Positions 8,413 through 16,648 of a stretch of DNA of 64,000 nucleotides are shown piece by piece. Made by a program: the position numbers and the translations under genes. This DNA comes from Streptomyces sp. SCUT-3 (GTDB lineage: Bacteria; Actinomycetota; Actinomycetes; Streptomycetales; Streptomycetaceae), in assembly GCF_014083985.1 (NCBI RefSeq), contig NZ_CP046907.1, positions 1,592,001-1,656,000 on the forward strand. Direction: 5' to 3'. The notes under the pieces were generated by a model. The model ran no database searches and had not been told where the DNA came from. It saw only the letters and a list, made by a program, of their open reading frames with translations. The first letter of the stretch is position 1; every line of letters begins with the position of its first letter.

Positions 8413-9683
8413 GACTCGTCCTCCGTGCCGGCGTCGATGTCCTGGGCGGCGTCCAGGCCGAAGGTGTGGGCGGGGTTCCAGTGCAGGACGACCTCGGCCC
8501 CGGGCACGAGCCGCGTGTCCCGCTCGACGTTCTGCTCGAAGACGGACACCTCGAAGCCGCCGGGGGTGGCCACCAGGTACTGGGTGGAGACCCCGGTGAA
8601 GCTGGAGTCGGCGACGGTGCCGGTCACGCGGTTGCGGCCGTCGGGGATCCCGGCCGCGTCGTCGCGGTGGCTGATGGTGATCTTCTCCGGGCGCACGCCG
8701 GCGAGCACCGCGGTGCCCTCCGCCGCCGAGGCCGCGCGGCACCGTGCGGCGGGCAGCGCGATCCGGGTGTCCCCGGCGGCCAGCAGCAGGTCCTCGCCGG
8801 ACCGGCCGGTGATCCGGGCGCCGATCAGGTTGGACTGGCCGAGGAAGTTGGCGACGAAGGTCGAGGCGGGGTTCTCGTAGAGGTCGGCGGGGGCGCCGAG
8901 CTGCTCGACCCGGCCGCCGTTCATCACCGCGACGGTGTCGGCCATGGTCATGGCCTCCTCCTGGTCGTGGGTGACGTGCACGAAGGTGATGCCGACCTCG
9001 GTCTGGATGCGCTTGAGCTCCAGCTGCATCTGGCGGCGCAGCTTCAGGTCCAGCGCTCCGAGCGGCTCGTCGAGCAGGAGCACCTGCGGGTGGTTGATCA
9101 GGGCGCGGGCGACGGCGACGCGCTGCTGCTGGCCGCCGGAGAGCTGGTGCGGCTTGCGGCGGGCGAGCGCGCCGAGCTCGACCAGCTCGAGCATCTCGTG
9201 GACCTGCTTCTTCACCGACTTGATGCCGCGGCGGCGCAGGCCGAAGGCGACGTTCTCGTAGATGTCCAGGTGCGGGAAGAGCGCGTAGTTCTGGAAGACC
9301 GTGTTGACCGGCCGTTTGTGGGGCGGCAGGGCGGTGACGTCCCGGTCGCCGAGCAGGACGGCTCCCGAGGTCGGGTCCTCCAGCCCGGCGATCATGCGCA
9401 GGGTCGTGGTCTTCCCGCAGCCGGAGGCGCCGAGCAGGGCGAAGAAGGAGCCCGCGGGGACGGTGAGGTCGAGCGGGTGGACGGCCGTGAAGGAGCCGTA
9501 GGCCTTGCCGAGGCCGGCCAGGCGCAGTTCCGCGCCCGCGCCGGTGCGGGCCTCGGAGCCGGTGCGGGCCCCGGTCCCGGCGGGGGCCTCGGTCCCGGCG
9601 GGGGCCCCGCTCCCGGCGGGGGTCCGTGCTCCGGTGCCGGAGCCGGTTCCGGTGTCTGCCTTCGGGGCAGTGGTGTCGGTCAT
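8409..9683 (-). CDS. potA: Polyamine ABC transporter ATP-binding protein PotA
   Basis: This 424-residue ATPase energises polyamine uptake. Walker A is GASGCGKT (residues 85-92), the Q-loop is [11 protein letters not shown], the signature is LSGGQQQR, Walker B is [12 protein letters not shown] and the H-loop is [13 protein letters not shown]-type regulatory domain fills roughly residues 290-415. The first 50 residues are an unusual low-complexity Gly/Thr/Ala tail ([15 protein letters not shown] style), encoded by degenerate repeats at about 9530-9650, so the true start could be somewhat downstream. The gene lies 32 bases after potD and overlaps potB by 4 bases. Confidence 0.92.
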   Translation of the reverse strand: MTDTTAPKADTGTGSGTGARTPAGSGAPAGTEAPAGTGARTGSEARTGAGAELRLAGLGKAYGSFTAVHPLDLTVPAGSFFALLGASGCGKTTTLRMIAGLEDPTSGAVLLGDRDVTALPPHKRPVNTVFQNYALFPHLDIYENVAFGLRRRGIKSVKKQVHEMLELVELGALARRKPHQLSGGQQQRVAVARALINHPQVLLLDEPLGALDLKLRRQMQLELKRIQTEVGITFVHVTHDQEEAMTMADTVAVMNGGRVEQLGAPADLYENPASTFVANFLGQSNLIGARITGRSGEDLLLAAGDTRIALPAARCRAASAAEGTAVLAGVRPEKITISHRDDAAGIPDGRNRVTGTVADSSFTGVSTQYLVATPGGFEVSVFEQNVERDTRLVPGAEVVLHWNPAHTFGLDAAQDIDAGTEDES

Positions 9684-9715
9684 CGTCGTCTTTCGTCCGT
9701 TCCGGTTCCGGGGCC

Positions 9716-10948
9716 TCAGGCGCCGATGAGCTTGGCGAACTTCGCCTCGTAGTCCGTCTCCTCCTCGGAGGAGAGGGCGCGGAAGTCGTGGGCGGCCGCG
9801 GCCATGGCCTTGTCCGGGAAGATCAGCGGGTCGGAGGCCGTCTTCTCGTCGGTCTTCGCCAGCACCTCCCGGGCCCCGGCGACCGGGCAGACGTAGTTGA
9901 TCCAGGCGGCGAGTTCGGCGGCGTTCTCCGGCTCGTAGTAGTAGTCGATGAGCCGTTCGGCGTTCTTCTTGTGCCGCGCCTTGTTGGGGATCAGCAGGTT
10001 GTCGGTGGAGGAGATGTATCCGGCCTCCGGTATCGCGAACCGGATGTCGGGGTTGTCGGCCTGCAGCTGGATGAGGTCGCCGGCCCAGGCCGTGCAGGCG
10101 GCGATGTCGCCCTTGTTGAGGTCGCCGGTGTAGTCGTTGCCGGTGAAGCGCCGGATCTGCTGCTTGTCGACGGCCTTCTGGATGCGGGCGACGGCCGCGT
10201 CGTAGTCGTCGTCGGTGAAGTCCCCGGGGTCCTTGTCCATGTCGAGCAGGGTCATCCCCACGGTGTCGCGCATCTCCGAGAGCAGCGCCACCCGCCCCTT
10301 GAGGGAGGGGTCGTCCAGCAGCTGGGAGACGGAGGTGACCTCTTTCCCCTTGGTGGCCTTGATGTTGTAGGCGATGACGGTGGAGATGCCGCTCCAGGGG
10401 TAGGAGTGGGCGCGCCCCGGGTCCCAGGCCGGACTGCGGAACTGGGGCTGGAGGTTGGCGAAGGCGTTGGGCAGGTTCGCCGGGTCGAGCTTCTGCACCC
10501 AGCCCAGCCGGATCATCCGGGCGGCGAGCCAGTCGGTGAGGACGATCAGGTCCCGGCCGGTGTCCTGGCCGGCGGCCAGCTGCGGCTTGATCTTGCCGAA
10601 GAACTCGACGTTGTCGTTGATGTCCTCGGTGTAGGAGACCTTGATCCCGGTGCGCTTGGCGAAGCGCTCCAGGGTCGGGCGGGTCTTCTCGTCGTCGGAG
10701 ACGTCGATGTACTGCGTCCAGTTCGAGAAGTTGACCTTCTTGTCCTTGTCCGAGTCGTCCTCGGACGGGGCGCCGCCGGCGCTGCTGGACGCGGGCGGGA
10801 TGCCGCAGGCCGTCAGGGCGGCGACCCCGACCGCTCCCGCCGCCGTGGCGCGCAGCAGCGACCGGCGGGCGAGGGCACCGCGCCCGTCGGTCATGCTGCG
10901 TCGTACCGCCGCGCGCACCGGCGGCGAGAGGGGTTCGTACTGTTCCAT
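9716..10948 (-). CDS. potD: Polyamine-binding lipoprotein PotD
   Basis: This 410-residue extracellular solute-binding protein captures polyamines and delivers them to PotBC. The N-terminus carries a twin-arginine motif (ARRSLLRATAAG, Arg28-Arg29), a hydrophobic run and the lipobox LTAC with the lipidated Cys48. It therefore looks like a Tat-exported lipoprotein, which is common in Streptomyces. The mature part shows PotD/PotF-family features such as FSNWTQYIDVSD, LIVLTDWLAARMIRLGW and YPWSGISTVIAYN. It lies 22 bases downstream of the aldehyde dehydrogenase and 32 bases before potA, so all five genes are probably cotranscribed. Confidence 0.9.
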   Translation of the reverse strand: MEQYEPLSPPVRAAVRRSMTDGRGALARRSLLRATAAGAVGVAALTACGIPPASSSAGGAPSEDDSDKDKKVNFSNWTQYIDVSDDEKTRPTLERFAKRTGIKVSYTEDINDNVEFFGKIKPQLAAGQDTGRDLIVLTDWLAARMIRLGWVQKLDPANLPNAFANLQPQFRSPAWDPGRAHSYPWSGISTVIAYNIKATKGKEVTSVSQLLDDPSLKGRVALLSEMRDTVGMTLLDMDKDPGDFTDDDYDAAVARIQKAVDKQQIRRFTGNDYTGDLNKGDIAACTAWAGDLIQLQADNPDIRFAIPEAGYISSTDNLLIPNKARHKKNAERLIDYYYEPENAAELAAWINYVCPVAGAREVLAKTDEKTASDPLIFPDKAMAAAAHDFRALSSEEETDYEAKFAKLIGA

Positions 10949-10970
10949 GTGCCGTGCCCTTCCGAGGTTC

Positions 10971-12488
10971 TTACCGGTCTCCGAAAACCGTGCGGTGCCA
11001 GTCCTTGCGGGCGGCCCCGGTGATGTCCTGCATGACGTGTTTGACCTGCGTGTACTCCTCCAGGGAGTACATCGACATGTCCTTGCCGAAGCCGGATGCC
11101 TTGTAGCCTCCGTGCGGCATCTCGCTGATGATCGGGATGTGGTCGTTGACCCACACGCAGCCGGCCCGGAGCTCCCGGGTGGCGCGCAGGGCGCGGTGGA
11201 CGTCGCGGGTCCAGGCGGAGGCCGCGAGGCCGTAGGGGGTGTCGTTCGCCAGGGCCAGGCCCTGCTCGTCGGTGTCGAAGGGCAGGACCGTCAGGACGGG
11301 GCCGAAGACCTCCTGCTGGACGATCTCGCTGTCCTGGGCGGCGCCGGTGACCAGGGTGGGGCGGTAGTAGGCGCCCCGGGCCAGGTCCCCCGCGGGGGCC
11401 TCGCCGCCGGCCACGACGGTGGCCCCGGCCGCGCGGGCGCGGTCGACGAAGCCGGCGACCCGGTCGCGCTGGGCGTGCGAGACCAGCGGCCCGAGGTCGG
11501 TGAGCGGATCGAAGGGGTCGCCCAGGCGCACCCGTTCGAAGAGGGCCGCCACCTGCTCGACGAAGGCGTCGAAGAGCGGGCGCTGTACGTAGGCACGGGT
11601 GGCCGCGGTGCAGTCCTGGCCGGTGTTGATCAGCGAGCCGGCGACGGCGCCGTGGGCCGCGGCCTCCGGGTCCGCGTCGTCGAAGACCACGAACGGGGCC
11701 TTGCCGCCCAGCTCCAGGTGGATCCGCTTGACGGTGCCCAGGGCCAGCTCCGCGACCCGCCTGCCGACCGCGGTGGAGCCGGTGAAGGAGGTCATGGCCA
11801 CGTCCGGGTGGCCCACCAGCCGCTCCCCCGCGTCCGGGCCCGCCCCGGTGATCACGTTGACCACGCCGTCGGGGATTCCGGCGTCGGTGGCCGCGCGGGC
11901 GAACATCAAGGAGGTGAGCGGGGTCAGTTCCGAGGGCTTGAGCACGATCGTGTTGCCCGCGGCGATCGCCGGGAGGACCTTCCAGGCCGCCATCTGCAGC
12001 GGGTAGTTCCACGGTGCGATCGAACCGACCACGCCGATCGGCTCGCGGCGCACGTAGGAGGTGTGGTCGGCCGAGTACTCGCCCCCGGCGCGACCCTCCA
12101 GCACCCGGGCCGCACCGGCGAAGAACGCGGTGTTGTCGACCGTCCCGGGGACGTCGAACCCGCTGGAGAGCCTGATCGGCTTCCCGCACTGCAGGGACTC
12201 GGCGGCGGCCAGCTCCTCGGCCCGCTCCGCCAGGACCGCCGCGAAGCGGTGCATGGCCTCGGAGCGCTCGGCCGGAGTGGCCCCGGCCCAGCCGGGGAGG
12301 GCCTCCTTCGCGGCGGCGACGGCCGCGTCCACGTCCGCCGGGCCGGCCAGTTCGAACTCGTGGACCGCCTCACCGGTGGCGGGATCGACCACCCGGTGGG
12401 TCCGCCCGGACGTCCCCGGCCGCAGCCCGCCCGCGACGTACTGGGCCCCGTCCGCGAACTGTGCCGTGATGTCGGTGCGGTCGTCCAT
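10971..12488 (-). CDS. Gamma-aminobutyraldehyde-type dehydrogenase
   Basis: This 505-residue NAD(P)-dependent aldehyde dehydrogenase is first in the pot operon. The general base is E259 in LELGGKAP and the nucleophile is C293 in NTGQDCTA. The cofactor region PWNYPLQMAAWK and the C-terminal GGYKASGFGKDMS are typical of aminobutyraldehyde/betaine-aldehyde dehydrogenases. Its position ahead of potDABC suggests it oxidises the aminoaldehyde from imported putrescine to GABA, or gamma-glutamyl-aminobutyraldehyde to the acid. The exact aldehyde is inferred. The ATG has a strong GAGGAGA site. It is divergent from pucR, and dyads in the shared intergenic region are candidate operators. Confidence 0.85.
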   Translation of the reverse strand: MDDRTDITAQFADGAQYVAGGLRPGTSGRTHRVVDPATGEAVHEFELAGPADVDAAVAAAKEALPGWAGATPAERSEAMHRFAAVLAERAEELAAAESLQCGKPIRLSSGFDVPGTVDNTAFFAGAARVLEGRAGGEYSADHTSYVRREPIGVVGSIAPWNYPLQMAAWKVLPAIAAGNTIVLKPSELTPLTSLMFARAATDAGIPDGVVNVITGAGPDAGERLVGHPDVAMTSFTGSTAVGRRVAELALGTVKRIHLELGGKAPFVVFDDADPEAAAHGAVAGSLINTGQDCTAATRAYVQRPLFDAFVEQVAALFERVRLGDPFDPLTDLGPLVSHAQRDRVAGFVDRARAAGATVVAGGEAPAGDLARGAYYRPTLVTGAAQDSEIVQQEVFGPVLTVLPFDTDEQGLALANDTPYGLAASAWTRDVHRALRATRELRAGCVWVNDHIPIISEMPHGGYKASGFGKDMSMYSLEEYTQVKHVMQDITGAARKDWHRTVFGDR

Positions 12489-12530
12489 CGTCTCTCCTCA
12501 CCCGATGTTCCTGCAGTGTTCGTGCAACCA

Positions 12531-12546
12531 GTGACCCTTCGGTCAC
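12531..12546. promoter_or_regulatory. Inverted repeat GTGACC-n4-GGTCAC upstream of the ALDH-pot operon
   Basis: This is a perfect 6-bp dyad with spacer cttc, 43 to 58 bases upstream of the aldehyde dehydrogenase ATG. It could be an operator at the operon promoter or a short leader hairpin. Confidence 0.5.
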
Positions 12547-12596
12547 CCAGGCGTAGCGATCGACCGGCGTGGGTGCCGATCCTGACAAAGCCTGTG

Positions 12597-12645
12597 GGAA
12601 TCAACAAGGGATTCCGTTGTTTCCTTTTGGTTACACGACGGAATC
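12597..12645. promoter_or_regulatory. Overlapping dyads and third half-site near pucR
   Basis: GGAATC (12597-12602) and GATTCC (12610-12615) form a perfect inverted repeat with a 7-base spacer. It is interlocked with AACAA (12603-12607) and TTGTT (12617-12621). A further GGAATC occurs at 12640-12645. The cluster lies about 200 bases upstream of pucR in the AT-rich part of the divergent region and is a plausible PucR operator. Confidence 0.5.
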
Positions 12646-12846
12646 TGTCTTTCTGCGACAATGGCGCAACCTCTCGGCGGCCTCAACCCGTCACACCGGC
12701 ATCCCGCACGGCGCCGCCTTTACACTGCGCCAACCGCCAGTGGCCGACCGGCGGTCGGCCGACGGTCGGCCGGCGGCCCCGCTCCCGCGCCCCGTCGCCC
12801 GTCCTCTGCGTCCCGCCCCTTGTCCCCCCGCCCCCGGAAGGCCCCC

Positions 12847-14481
12847 ATGTTCCCCACCGTCGCCCAGGTCCTCGAGCTGGAAGCCCTGCGGCGCGGCGCG
12901 CCCCGGGTCGTCGCCGGCCGGGAGGGCCTGGACCGCCGCGTACGGTGGGTGCACGTCAGCGAGCTCGTCGACATCGCCGGGATGCTGCACGGCGGCGAAC
13001 TGGTCCTCAGCACCGGCATCGCCCTCCCCGACGACCGCGGGGCCCTGGCCCGGTACATCGACGACCTCGCCGACGTCGGCGCGGCGGGGCTGGTCGTCGA
13101 ACTCGGCCGCCGCTACCGCGACGCCCTCCCCGACCCCCTGGTGCGCGCCGCCGAACGCCGCGGCCTGCCGCTGGCGGCGCTGCGCAGCGAGGTCCGCTTC
13201 GTGACGGTGACCGAAGCCGTCCACGCCCACGTGGTCAACTCCCAGCTCGGCGAGCTGCGCGCCTCCGAGGCCGTGCACCAGACCTTCAACGAGCTGTCCG
13301 TGGAGGGCGCCGAACCGGCGGAGATCGTGCACGAGGTCGCCAGGATCGCCGGCGCCCCGGTCGTCCTGGAGAACCTCTCCCACCAGGTGCTGGCGTTCGA
13401 CGCCGCGGGCGGCGACGCGGAGGCGCTGCTCGACGGCTGGGAGCGCCGCTCCCGCAGCGTCCGCCCCGACGGGCGCACCGGCTACGACCCCCGCACCGGC
13501 TGGCTGGTCACCACCGTCGGCGCGCGCGGGCAGGACTGGGGCCGCCTCGTCCTGGCCGGCCGGCCGGACACCCCGGAGGCCGAGGCCCGCCGCCACGCCG
13601 TCCTGGTCGAACGGGGGGCGTCCACCCTGGCACTGAACCGGCTGCTGGACCGCGACCGCGAATCGCTGGAGCGGCAGACGCACCGCACACTGCTGTCCGG
13701 CATCCTCACCCACTCCCTCACCGTCTCGGCGGTCGCCCTGCGCGCCCGCGCCCTCGGCGTCCCCCTGGAGGGCCGCCGCCTCGTCGGCGTCGTCCTGCGC
13801 CCCGGCCCCGGACGCCCCGCCTCCGCCGCTCTGGAGGCCCAGGCACGGCTGCGGGACTTCACCGAGACGGCGGCCACCGCCGTCCGCAGCCTCGGTCTGA
13901 CCGCCCTCGTCGGCTCCCTCGACGACGACGGGGTCGGGCTGCTGGTCTCCCTCGGCCCCGCCGACACCGAGCACCGCGCCCTGGAGTCGCTGTCCGCCGC
14001 CCTGCACCGCAGTTGCGGCGACGGCTTCCTCATGGCCGCCGGCTCGTCGGTCGGCGCGCTGCGCGACGCCCGCCGCACCCTGCTGGAGGCCGCCCAGGTC
14101 GCCGACGCCGCCCGGCACGGCGGCAGCGGCAGCGGGGGCGGCCGCACCTGCGCCTACTACCGGCTGCCCGACGTGCGCCTGCGCGGGCTGCTCCACCTGC
14201 TGCGCGACGACGCGCGCCTGCAGACCTATGTGGAAAGGGAATTGGGCCCCCTGCTCGCCCACGACGCGGAAAACGGCACGGACCTCGTCCGCCTGCTCGC
14301 CGTCTACCTCGAACACGGGCGCAACAAGTCCGCGGCGGCCGACGCCGCCCACCTGTCCAGGCCCTCGTTCTACGACCGCCTGCGCCGCGTCGAACGCGTG
14401 CTGGGAGTCGACCTCGACCAGGTCGAGTCCTGCCTCTCCCTCCACGTCGCCCTCCTCGCCCTGAACGCCGTCCGCCGCTGA
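12847..14481 (+). CDS. PucR-family transcriptional regulator
   Basis: This 544-residue cytoplasmic regulator has an N-terminal PucR sensory domain (TVAQVLELEALRRGAPRVV, then VRWVHVSELVDIAGMLHGGELVLSTG). A central GGDEF-like region follows, and the C-terminal helix-turn-helix is YLEHGRNKSAAADAAHLSR plus PSFYDRLRRVERVLGVDLD. The ATG at 12847 was chosen because the PucR domain starts at once and GGAAGG lies 7 bases upstream. The frame is open from 12661, but that extension is Pro/Arg-rich shadow sequence. It is transcribed divergently from the ALDH-potDABC operon and is the likely activator or repressor responding to polyamine or GABA. The ligand is inferred from context only. Confidence 0.88.
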   Translation: MFPTVAQVLELEALRRGAPRVVAGREGLDRRVRWVHVSELVDIAGMLHGGELVLSTGIALPDDRGALARYIDDLADVGAAGLVVELGRRYRDALPDPLVRAAERRGLPLAALRSEVRFVTVTEAVHAHVVNSQLGELRASEAVHQTFNELSVEGAEPAEIVHEVARIAGAPVVLENLSHQVLAFDAAGGDAEALLDGWERRSRSVRPDGRTGYDPRTGWLVTTVGARGQDWGRLVLAGRPDTPEAEARRHAVLVERGASTLALNRLLDRDRESLERQTHRTLLSGILTHSLTVSAVALRARALGVPLEGRRLVGVVLRPGPGRPASAALEAQARLRDFTETAATAVRSLGLTALVGSLDDDGVGLLVSLGPADTEHRALESLSAALHRSCGDGFLMAAGSSVGALRDARRTLLEAAQVADAARHGGSGSGGGRTCAYYRLPDVRLRGLLHLLRDDARLQTYVERELGPLLAHDAENGTDLVRLLAVYLEHGRNKSAAADAAHLSRPSFYDRLRRVERVLGVDLDQVESCLSLHVALLALNAVRR

Positions 14482-14705
14482 CGGCTGCGGGACGGCCGAC
14501 AGGAGGAAGAGGCCCCGGACGAAGACGGCTGAGGCAGGAAACTGACGCCTCGCCGGCCCGGTTGTCCGGGACTCGCCCCACGTGGCCGGCAGGCCTCGAT
14601 TCGTGTCCGTCCGAGTCGCTACAGTAGGCATCAGGTCCTGCATGCCACGTCCGCCCGGTCCGGAGCCGCACCTGCAGCGACCGAGAACTCACGGGGAGAT
14701 CAGGG

Positions 14706-15020
14706 ATGGCCGATCAGTACAAGGTCGATCTGGACGAGCTGGACGAGGTCGTCCGCTCGATCAACAAGGTCCTGCGTGCGATGGAGCAGACGAAGGGCAA
14801 GACGGCCCATCAGACGTACCTGCCCGACGGCGCGCTCGGGAAGGACTTCACCGAGGCCCGGGAACTCAAGCAGGCCCACGACAACATGAAGTCCTGGCTC
14901 GAGGGCCTCACGGACGTGCTGACCCAGATGATCGACGAGTACGAGCACAAGACCACGAAGGTCATGGGGAACTACCAGGACGCCGAGTACCAACACACCA
15001 GCACGTTCAATTTCAAGTGA
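14706..15020 (+). CDS. WXG100-size ESX-associated protein
   Basis: This 104-residue, highly charged alpha-helical protein has the size and helical-hairpin character of type VII (ESX) secreted WXG100 partners. It starts MADQYKVDLDELDEVVRSIN, and a mid-protein Trp in MKSWLEGLTDVL stands where the WXG turn would be, but there is no strict W-x-G. The ATG follows GGAGATCAGGG. It sits 31 bases before a gene for a larger WXG protein, so the two probably form a heterodimer exported together. No homologue is recognised by name. A TACAGT at 14620 could be a -10 box but lacks a properly spaced -35. Confidence 0.65.
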   Translation: MADQYKVDLDELDEVVRSINKVLRAMEQTKGKTAHQTYLPDGALGKDFTEARELKQAHDNMKSWLEGLTDVLTQMIDEYEHKTTKVMGNYQDAEYQHTSTFNFK

Positions 15021-15051
15021 AAAACGACCTGGGGGGATTCGGGGGCCGACA

Positions 15052-16581
15052 ATGAGCGGGAAGTACAGCGAAAGCGTCCCGGGAGCAGGTCCGGGAGGGC
15101 ACAAGACGCCTTTTCGCGCCATTGACCTGATGTCTTTGAAGGCGATGGTCGCGAACAGCAGGACCGATGTGCTCGAGGACATCGCGGAGAACTGGCAGTG
15201 GGTGCACGACGCCCTGGTGGTCGGCGTCGACGGCCAGCCGAGCATCAAGCAGCAGCTCGACGACGCCGTGGCGAAGGTCCTGAAGTCCTGGGAGGGCGCC
15301 ACGGCCGACGCCTTCGCCGCACAGGCCAAGAAGATCAGCCAGAACATCACGAACGGCGCGCCGTACGCCGAGCGGACTTCCAAGGTCCTGAAGCACACGG
15401 CTAAATCCTTGGCGTACTACAAGCAACAGTTGGACGCGGTGAATCCCCCGAACGCTTGGGAACGGGGGACGGACAAGCTCGGCGACGGACTCGAGCGCTC
15501 CGACAAGGGCCTGAAGGCGGACTTCGCCTCAGGCGCGTCGACGGCAGACGCCCTGGCCAACAACAGCGGCAAGCTCTCCCTCGACAAGGAACGCCAACTC
15601 GAGGCCGCCGTCATCATGGAGACCCTCGGCGCCACTTACGTGAGGAACGCCAGGGCCATCGGAACGCCGCCGAAGCCGCCGGGGGTCAACGATCCGGTGG
15701 AGGAGCCGTCCTTCTCCGAACCGCCCCCCGTCGCGATCACGCCTCTGCCCGCCGTCGTCACCAGACCACGCCCTTCGTCGGTGAGTCCGAAGCCCGGCAG
15801 TACTGGAAGAGGGCCGGGCGCAGTCGCTCCACTGTCACCGCCCCGCGACTCGGGAATCATCGGCGGAGCCCAGAAGCCCGTGAAACCGGGTACTCCCCCG
15901 ATCGGCACCGTGATCGACGGCATCTCCACCAATCCTGTGCCATCCGGCAACAGCCACGTTCCCGGAGGTGTGGGAGGGACCGGTGGCGGGACGGGAAGCG
16001 GCGGTAGCCTGCCCGTTCTCCCCGGCGGGGGAAGCTCCATCGGTGCCGGGCGCCGTGCAGGCGGAGGCCGCCCAGGTACAGCACGTCTTCCTGGAACGCC
16101 CGGAGCTGCTACCGCAGGAAAGCCCGCCTCCGGACGCCTGGGAATGCCAGGTGCCCCCGGTGCGCCGGGCGGGGCGGGTTCCGGACGGAGCGGCCCGGCA
16201 GCCGGCCGTAGTTCCGGAGCAGTCGGTCGCGGCGGCATGGTCGGCGGGCCAGGTGGCGGGGCCGCCGCTTCTGGTGGAACTGCAGGCCGGGGAGGCAGCA
16301 CCGGCAGCCTCGCCCGCCAGCGCGGCGGAACCATCGGCAGCCCTTCCAGGAGCGGGGCTGCACCTGCGGCACAGGGCGGCTCCGGTCTGCACCGCAGTCG
16401 GGGCGGAACAATGACCAGCCAAGGCACGGGGCGTGGCACAGGTCCGATGGCAGGCATGCCCGGAACTCGTGGTGCTTCCGACAAGGAGAAGCGCGGCGAG
16501 GGCGAACGGCCGGACTATCTCGTCGAGGACGAGGAGACCTGGGATCCTCGCCGTGATGTGGCTCCACGAGTAATCGAGTAG
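15052..16581 (+). CDS. Long WXG-type ESX secretion substrate with Gly/Pro-rich tail
   Basis: This 509-residue protein has an N-terminal helical WXG domain (about residues 25-200, with SWEGATADAFAAQAKK carrying W-x-G), then a Pro/Gly/Ser/Ala-rich stretch of about 280 residues. It ends in the conserved-looking tail RPDYLVEDEETWDPRR. I recall that C-terminal block from many Streptomyces ESX-associated proteins, where it follows a low-complexity linker. It is probably a secreted or envelope-associated partner of the upstream 104-residue protein. Base composition is less GC-extreme than in neighbouring operons. No toxin domain was recognised, so an effector role is not claimed. A strong hairpin follows its stop. 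Confidence 0.7.
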   Translation: MSGKYSESVPGAGPGGHKTPFRAIDLMSLKAMVANSRTDVLEDIAENWQWVHDALVVGVDGQPSIKQQLDDAVAKVLKSWEGATADAFAAQAKKISQNITNGAPYAERTSKVLKHTAKSLAYYKQQLDAVNPPNAWERGTDKLGDGLERSDKGLKADFASGASTADALANNSGKLSLDKERQLEAAVIMETLGATYVRNARAIGTPPKPPGVNDPVEEPSFSEPPPVAITPLPAVVTRPRPSSVSPKPGSTGRGPGAVAPLSPPRDSGIIGGAQKPVKPGTPPIGTVIDGISTNPVPSGNSHVPGGVGGTGGGTGSGGSLPVLPGGGSSIGAGRRAGGGRPGTARLPGTPGAATAGKPASGRLGMPGAPGAPGGAGSGRSGPAAGRSSGAVGRGGMVGGPGGGAAASGGTAGRGGSTGSLARQRGGTIGSPSRSGAAPAAQGGSGLHRSRGGTMTSQGTGRGTGPMAGMPGTRGASDKEKRGEGERPDYLVEDEETWDPRRDVAPRVIE

Positions 16582-16599
16582 ACCGAGTCGGAAGAATTG

Positions 16600-16628
16600 G
16601 GGGCCCGCAGTCCCGGACTGCGGGCCCC
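16600..16628 (+). terminator. Terminator between the WXG gene and the mycosin gene
   Basis: A perfect 12-bp stem (16600-16611 with 16617-16628) closes over the loop cccgg, starting 18 bases after the WXG stop and ending 20 bases before the mycosin ATG. It may attenuate rather than fully separate the two genes. Confidence 0.75.
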
Positions 16629-16648
16629 TCGCCGCGAGGAGAGGTGTT

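Larger units (their letters stand above)
12489..12846. other. 358-bp divergent control region between the ALDH-pot operon and pucR
   Basis: No gene lies here. Around 12580-12660 it is noticeably more AT-rich than its surroundings and contains several dyads, listed separately. It must hold the promoters of both the ALDH-potDABC operon and pucR. I could not assign -35/-10 boxes with confidence. Confidence 0.65.

Noticed and set aside
14600-14625. TTCGTG/TACAGT promoter for the WXG genes
   Set aside because: Only 14 bases separate the boxes. The -10 alone is not enough for a call.
10641-14627. Open reading frame of 1328 codons on the plus strand
   Set aside because: It is antisense to potD and the ALDH and out of frame with pucR. 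No recognisable protein features.
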